This document shows positions 63,154 through 64,000 of a stretch of DNA of 64,000 nt, in pieces (the first letter of the stretch is position 1; each line of letters begins with the position of its first letter). Source of the DNA: Calothrix sp. PCC 7507 (GTDB taxonomy: Bacteria > Cyanobacteriota > Cyanobacteriia > Cyanobacteriales > Nostocaceae); NCBI RefSeq assembly GCF_000316575.1, contig NC_019682.1, positions 5,877,501-5,941,500 on the forward strand, written 5' to 3'. The notes below the pieces were generated by a model. The model made no database searches, was not told where the DNA came from, and saw only the letters and a program-made list of their open reading frames with translations. The translations under genes were made by a program, and so were the position numbers.

Positions 63154-63179
63154 CCTCGGTTCGCACCCGGGGTTTTTTT
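63154..63179 (+). terminator. Intrinsic terminator
   Basis: CCTCGG (63154-63159) pairs with CCGGGG (63167-63172; one G-T pair) around the loop ttcgcac, followed by seven T. It lies 55 bases after the small ORF ending at 63098 and is the natural end of that transcript. Confidence 0.75.
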
Positions 63180-63202
63180 GTATATTTTTAAGAATTCAGG
63201 AG

Positions 63203-64000
63203 TCAGGGAGTCGGGAGTGAAAGAGTATTTGGTAAACTTACTTTCAATCGCTTAAACATCGCGGCTCGTGCTTGTGCAGCTAAACTGTCTTCTAAGGGTG
63301 TCAAGGTAATTGCTTGTTGATATTTGAGACGCAATGCTGTTTGAATTAACCAGTCAGCGACAAAGGGATTTTTCGGTAACAGTGGCCCGTGGGAATAGGT
63401 AGCGATCGCATTCTGATAAAATGCTCCTTCTGTCCCATCTTCACCATTATTGCCTAAGCCATACACTACACGCCCCAATGCTTCCACCTTCCCTAGCTTA
63501 GTGCGTCCACCATGATTTTCAAAGCCAACTAGATAGGGTTTGCTACCTGTCATGGCTTCCAGTTCCTGCGCTAGACGGGAGGCTGTAACTTCAATTACCA
63601 AATTACCAATGCAGCGCTTAGTATTTTCACCAGGATGGATGGAGACTAAATCAAGTATTCCCAATCCCTCAATTCTTTGTCCTAGTCCTGGTTCATAATA
63701 GTGTCCTAATAATTGGGGTGAACCGCAGGTAAAGACTCCTGGTGTACCATTTTCGATTTTTTCTCGCATAGCATCGGCTTTCGCGCCTTGCAAATCCCGC
63801 ATGACAATTTCTTGCTGGCGGTCTTGTGCGCCACCGCCAACTATGATATCTACTGATTTAATATCTGCGGCTGTGGCATTTTGATCTAAAGGTAAGACTT
63901 TGACATTATACCCCCGCCACTGAGCGCGACGTTCTATAGTAATCACATTACCGCGATCGCCATAGGTACTCATCAGCGTCGGATATAGCCAACCAATCGT
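63203..64000 (-). CDS. gatD: Lipid II glutamine amidotransferase subunit GatD (5' partial)
   Basis: The frame continues to the window edge; residues before the internal Met 63973 read TIGWLYPTL, matching the family N-terminus before MSTYGDRGNV, so the true start is beyond 64000. Class I amidotransferase (CobB/CobQ-like): nucleophile Cys in VFTCGSPQLLG, catalytic His in TYSHGPLLPKNP. With MurT it amidates the glutamate of the peptidoglycan stem peptide. MurT is expected just outside the window. The last 20 residues (LSLPTP) run into a repeat. Confidence 0.9.
   Translation of the reverse strand, partial: TIGWLYPTLMSTYGDRGNVITIERRAQWRGYNVKVLPLDQNATAADIKSVDIIVGGGAQDRQQEIVMRDLQGAKADAMREKIENGTPGVFTCGSPQLLGHYYEPGLGQRIEGLGILDLVSIHPGENTKRCIGNLVIEVTASRLAQELEAMTGSKPYLVGFENHGGRTKLGKVEALGRVVYGLGNNGEDGTEGAFYQNAIATYSHGPLLPKNPFVADWLIQTALRLKYQQAITLTPLEDSLAAQARAAMFKRLKVSLPNTLSLPTP

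Overview
This window looks like chromosome of a filamentous, heterocyst-forming cyanobacterium (Nostocales; Nostoc/Anabaena-like). The evidence is the very frequent HIP1 octamer (gcgatcgc) in genes, a petL gene for the cytochrome b6f complex, a kaiABC clock operon with a short KaiA followed by a TolC gene (the arrangement of kaiABC and hgdD in Anabaena PCC 7120), a photosystem II S4-domain protein, and intergenic DNA full of heptamer short tandem repeats and small inverted-repeat elements. No species is claimed.

Layout. 1-9.2 kb: a TPR/PDZ protein cut by the window edge, a Ser/Thr kinase, petL, biotin synthase, an acetyltransferase, SelO, glycerate kinase and a Ycf20-like protein. 10-13 kb: a lipoprotein and an ArnT-like membrane glycosyltransferase. 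13-22.5 kb: a large hybrid histidine kinase divergent from kaiA-kaiB-kaiC, then the TolC/HgdD-like outer-membrane channel. 23-28.8 kb: small conserved proteins, the PSII S4 protein, a short-chain dehydrogenase, tRNA-Val(GAC), an exported protein and class I FBP aldolase. 29-32.7 kb: a DUF433/PIN-like toxin-antitoxin pair, a ModB-ModC fusion and MsrA. 33-45.6 kb: a transglutaminase-like protein, a lone RibD-type deaminase, a pentapeptide protein, VOC and SH3-like proteins, an RsmB-family methyltransferase, a DUF2157/GDYXXLXY membrane pair, SppA and type 2 IPP isomerase. 45.9-48.2 kb: a TetR regulator with an unusual C-terminal domain, divergent from a delta-9 desaturase across two matching palindromes. 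48.3-52.4 kb: two PIN-type toxin-antitoxin pairs, a RNase D-like exonuclease and a TPR lipoprotein. 52.6-55.9 kb: urc1-like, urc4-like (DUF1688) and upp genes in one direction, the gene set of the URC uracil-degradation pathway known from fungi. 57-59.8 kb: an FAD-linked oxidase and RNA 3'-phosphate cyclase. 59.85-62.5 kb: a three-gene TIR cluster. 63-64 kb: a small single-helix protein and GatD, cut by the window edge.

The best candidate for a poorly described system is the TIR cluster. A helical, adaptor-like protein shares its N-terminal domain with the next protein, which ends in an apparently intact TIR domain (putative catalytic Glu177). A third protein has a TIR domain with Phe in place of that Glu, two membrane helices and a C-terminal beta-rich domain. 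Other points of interest are the bacterial URC cluster, the TetR protein with a degenerate recombinase-like tail and its two operators, and intergenic repeat DNA captured in frame inside an ArnT-like gene and a modBC gene.
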